Shown one piece after another: positions 62,702-64,000 of a stretch of 64,000 nucleotides of DNA. Position 1 is the stretch's first letter. Every line of letters begins with the position of its first letter. The translations under genes and the position numbers were made by a program. Source of the stretch: Rotaria sp. Silwood1 (Eukaryota; Rotifera; Eurotatoria; Philodinida; Philodinidae). Below the pieces are notes generated by a model, which ran no database searches, was not told the DNA's origin, and saw only the letters and a list, made by a program, of their open reading frames with translations. The stretch lies in contig CAJNOP010000192.1 of NCBI GenBank assembly GCA_905250075.1, forward strand, positions 133,854 through 197,853. Reading direction: 5' to 3'.

Positions 62702-62771
62702 AGTGTGGGTGTGGACCATTTCTTCACCCACACCCACCCCACCCCGCCCCCACACCCACACCCACACCCAA
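62702..62771. repeat. Telomere-like TGTGGG / CCCACA head-to-head tract (3)
   Basis: G-strand GTGTGGGTGTGG, spacer ACCATTTCTT, then a longer C strand CACCCACACCCACCCCACCC, CGCCCC and CACACCCACACCCACACCC. Same order as tracts 1 and 2, with the best-preserved repeat register. Confidence 0.8.
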
Positions 62772-62908
62772 TGTCTTGTTCTTGTGAAGACGGGCATCAT
62801 ACATTTTAAAAGTATTTCTAGAGATGAAAAGCAAAAAAGCGAAAAAAAATCGATTGTCGCTTTCGGAAACAGTTGATACTATAAAGTCGAGAATAAAAGT
62901 ACATGCAG

Positions 62909-64000
62909 TTATTGTTTGTAAACAATTAAATTTTCTCGTGAAGTTTGAAGCATTTGTTTAACTGCGTCTGCCATTCTGTAGCCAGTCGTAAGAAAGAGCA
63001 GTGTCTTGTTTCCAAGCAACGTTGTAGCAAATAGTTCGAATCCCGTCTCATTTATGTCGTTATTATCAGATATGTCAAGCTCGGTTAGTGTCGAATTTTT
63101 TAACAAACTCTCGGCAATGACTTGTGCACCATCATTACTAATGCAATTGTTACGAATATTTAGATAAGTCAGAATTTTATTGACTCGAAGCATATCAGCT
63201 AACGTTCGAGCACCTTCATCGCCTATTAATTCGCGGTTGTTTGAAAGATTAAGATGATTAAGTGTTCGATTCGTCAACAAAAAGCTGCCGAACATAATGG
63301 TACTAGCATCAGACAGACGACATTCAGACAGCGTTAATCCTCTAAGAGTACGATCTTCTGACAAAAACTTTCCTAAACAGTCGATTCCAGCTGAACTGCA
63401 TCTTATTGCACAAAGCGAAATATGAACGAGCGATGTATTCATGCGCAAAGCGTTCATCCATTGCTCTATATGAGTATCTCCAAAGTTATCGTCACCTAAA
63501 TGAATGCGAGTCAGTGTCCGATTTGTCTTCAAACTCTGGCCTATTAATTCGATATCTTGCTCATTTAGTCGAATTGCCGAAATGTTCAGATCGATTAGAG
63601 TTCTATTAGTATATAACATCTTTGCTATCGCACACCCTACTTTGGCTTCAGATCTATTGTTTTCTTCCCTCGCACAGTTCGAAGTCGCGATATTAAAGTG
63701 AAGAATAGTTTCATTTATGGAAAGTGCCTCGATTATCGATTGAATACCATTGAGCGACAGTTTGTTATGCGCCAGTGAAAATCGAATAAGTTGACATGTC
63801 TTAGTAATCTCACAGAGGATTGAACTGCTTTTATCTGTTATTTTGTTGAAATCTAAGCAAAGGTCCTTTAATGTGTATTGAATCGATTGACAGAGACCAT
63901 TGCCAATTATTATCATACATTCATCATCCAAATTCGACCATGAGAGATCAATATATGTCAATGTTCGGCTTGTAAGAAGCAGTGCACTCAGTTCGGTCGC
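62909..64000 (-). CDS. Leucine-rich repeat (RNI / NLRC3-like) protein, 5' end outside the window
   Basis: 363 codons plus stop, open to the window edge (the frame is in phase at 64000), so N-terminal parts are missing. About a dozen ribonuclease-inhibitor-type LRRs of 28-29 residues, for example NRTLTRIHLGDDNFGDTHI, NRTLNHLNLSNNRELIGDEG, NKILTYLNIRNNCISNDGA and NSTLTELDISDNNDINETG. The consensus is N-x-T-L-x-x-L-x-L-x-x-N-x-I-x-x-x-G-A. Such repeats form a curved protein-binding surface; the family includes NLR-like and RNI-like proteins that are often numerous in invertebrates. No introns in this part. Composition is less AT-biased than the left-arm genes. Function unknown. Confidence 0.85.
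   Translation of the reverse strand, partial: ATELSALLLTSRTLTYIDLSWSNLDDECMIIIGNGLCQSIQYTLKDLCLDFNKITDKSSSILCEITKTCQLIRFSLAHNKLSLNGIQSIIEALSINETILHFNIATSNCAREENNRSEAKVGCAIAKMLYTNRTLIDLNISAIRLNEQDIELIGQSLKTNRTLTRIHLGDDNFGDTHIEQWMNALRMNTSLVHISLCAIRCSSAGIDCLGKFLSEDRTLRGLTLSECRLSDASTIMFGSFLLTNRTLNHLNLSNNRELIGDEGARTLADMLRVNKILTYLNIRNNCISNDGAQVIAESLLKNSTLTELDISDNNDINETGFELFATTLLGNKTLLFLTTGYRMADAVKQMLQTSRENLIVYKQ

Noticed and set aside
63020-63045. tRNA B-box-like GTTCGAATCCC
   Set aside because: It lies within the LRR coding sequence and no cloverleaf can be drawn around it.

Overview
The window is nuclear DNA of a small-intron, AT-rich invertebrate animal, most likely a bdelloid rotifer (Rotaria/Adineta/Philodina type). 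Reasons: genes are split by many 50-70 bp GT-AG introns; several proteins are clear metazoan orthologues (CCDC40, PRRC2, WDR26); and the right arm carries G-rich tracts of the TGTGGG type, the telomere repeat reported for bdelloids. All exon boundaries were read by eye from splice sites and reading phase. For each multi-exon gene called complete, the summed exons give an exact multiple of three, which supports the models. No CRISPR, rRNA or tRNA gene was recognised.

Layout, left part (1-50 kb), a gene-rich core. A C2H2 zinc-finger gene (1086-3995, +, 5' end not seen); an orphan class A GPCR (8502-13105, +); CCDC40, the axonemal ruler protein (13248-19445, -), ending 142 bp from the GPCR stop; a PRRC2/BAT2-like gene (20042-25701, +), divergent from CCDC40 across a 596 bp shared promoter; a single-exon bHLH factor (28633-28929, -); an unrecognised low-complexity protein of 405 aa (31369-34365, +); a 157-aa unknown (38974-39447, +) convergent with a second orphan 7TM receptor (39529-41395, -); and WDR26/GID7 (45380-49679, -). 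The spaces between are AT-rich and hold simple repeats and a few fold-back elements.

Right part (about 50-64 kb), a dynamic, subtelomere-like region. It has dispersed fold-back and miniature inverted-repeat elements, a broken MAP3K-like kinase, a broken KATNAL2-like AAA ATPase, a 1 kb element with inverted ends built on the palindrome AACCGCGGTT, a near-perfect 100 bp palindrome with CRE cores, a secreted protein gene of different base composition, and an LRR (RNI-type) gene running off the right edge. Three short tracts read TGTGGG-type repeats followed at once by the CCCACA strand, the order expected where telomere ends are joined head to head.

The genes do not form one pathway. CCDC40 serves cilia, WDR26 is the GID/CTLH ubiquitin ligase scaffold, PRRC2 acts in mRNA translation, and the receptors and transcription factors are signalling and regulatory genes. 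The main novelty candidates are the telomere-like head-to-head tracts, the two GC-rich palindrome-core elements, and several in-frame, stop-free short introns that make naive ORF reading give false protein insertions.
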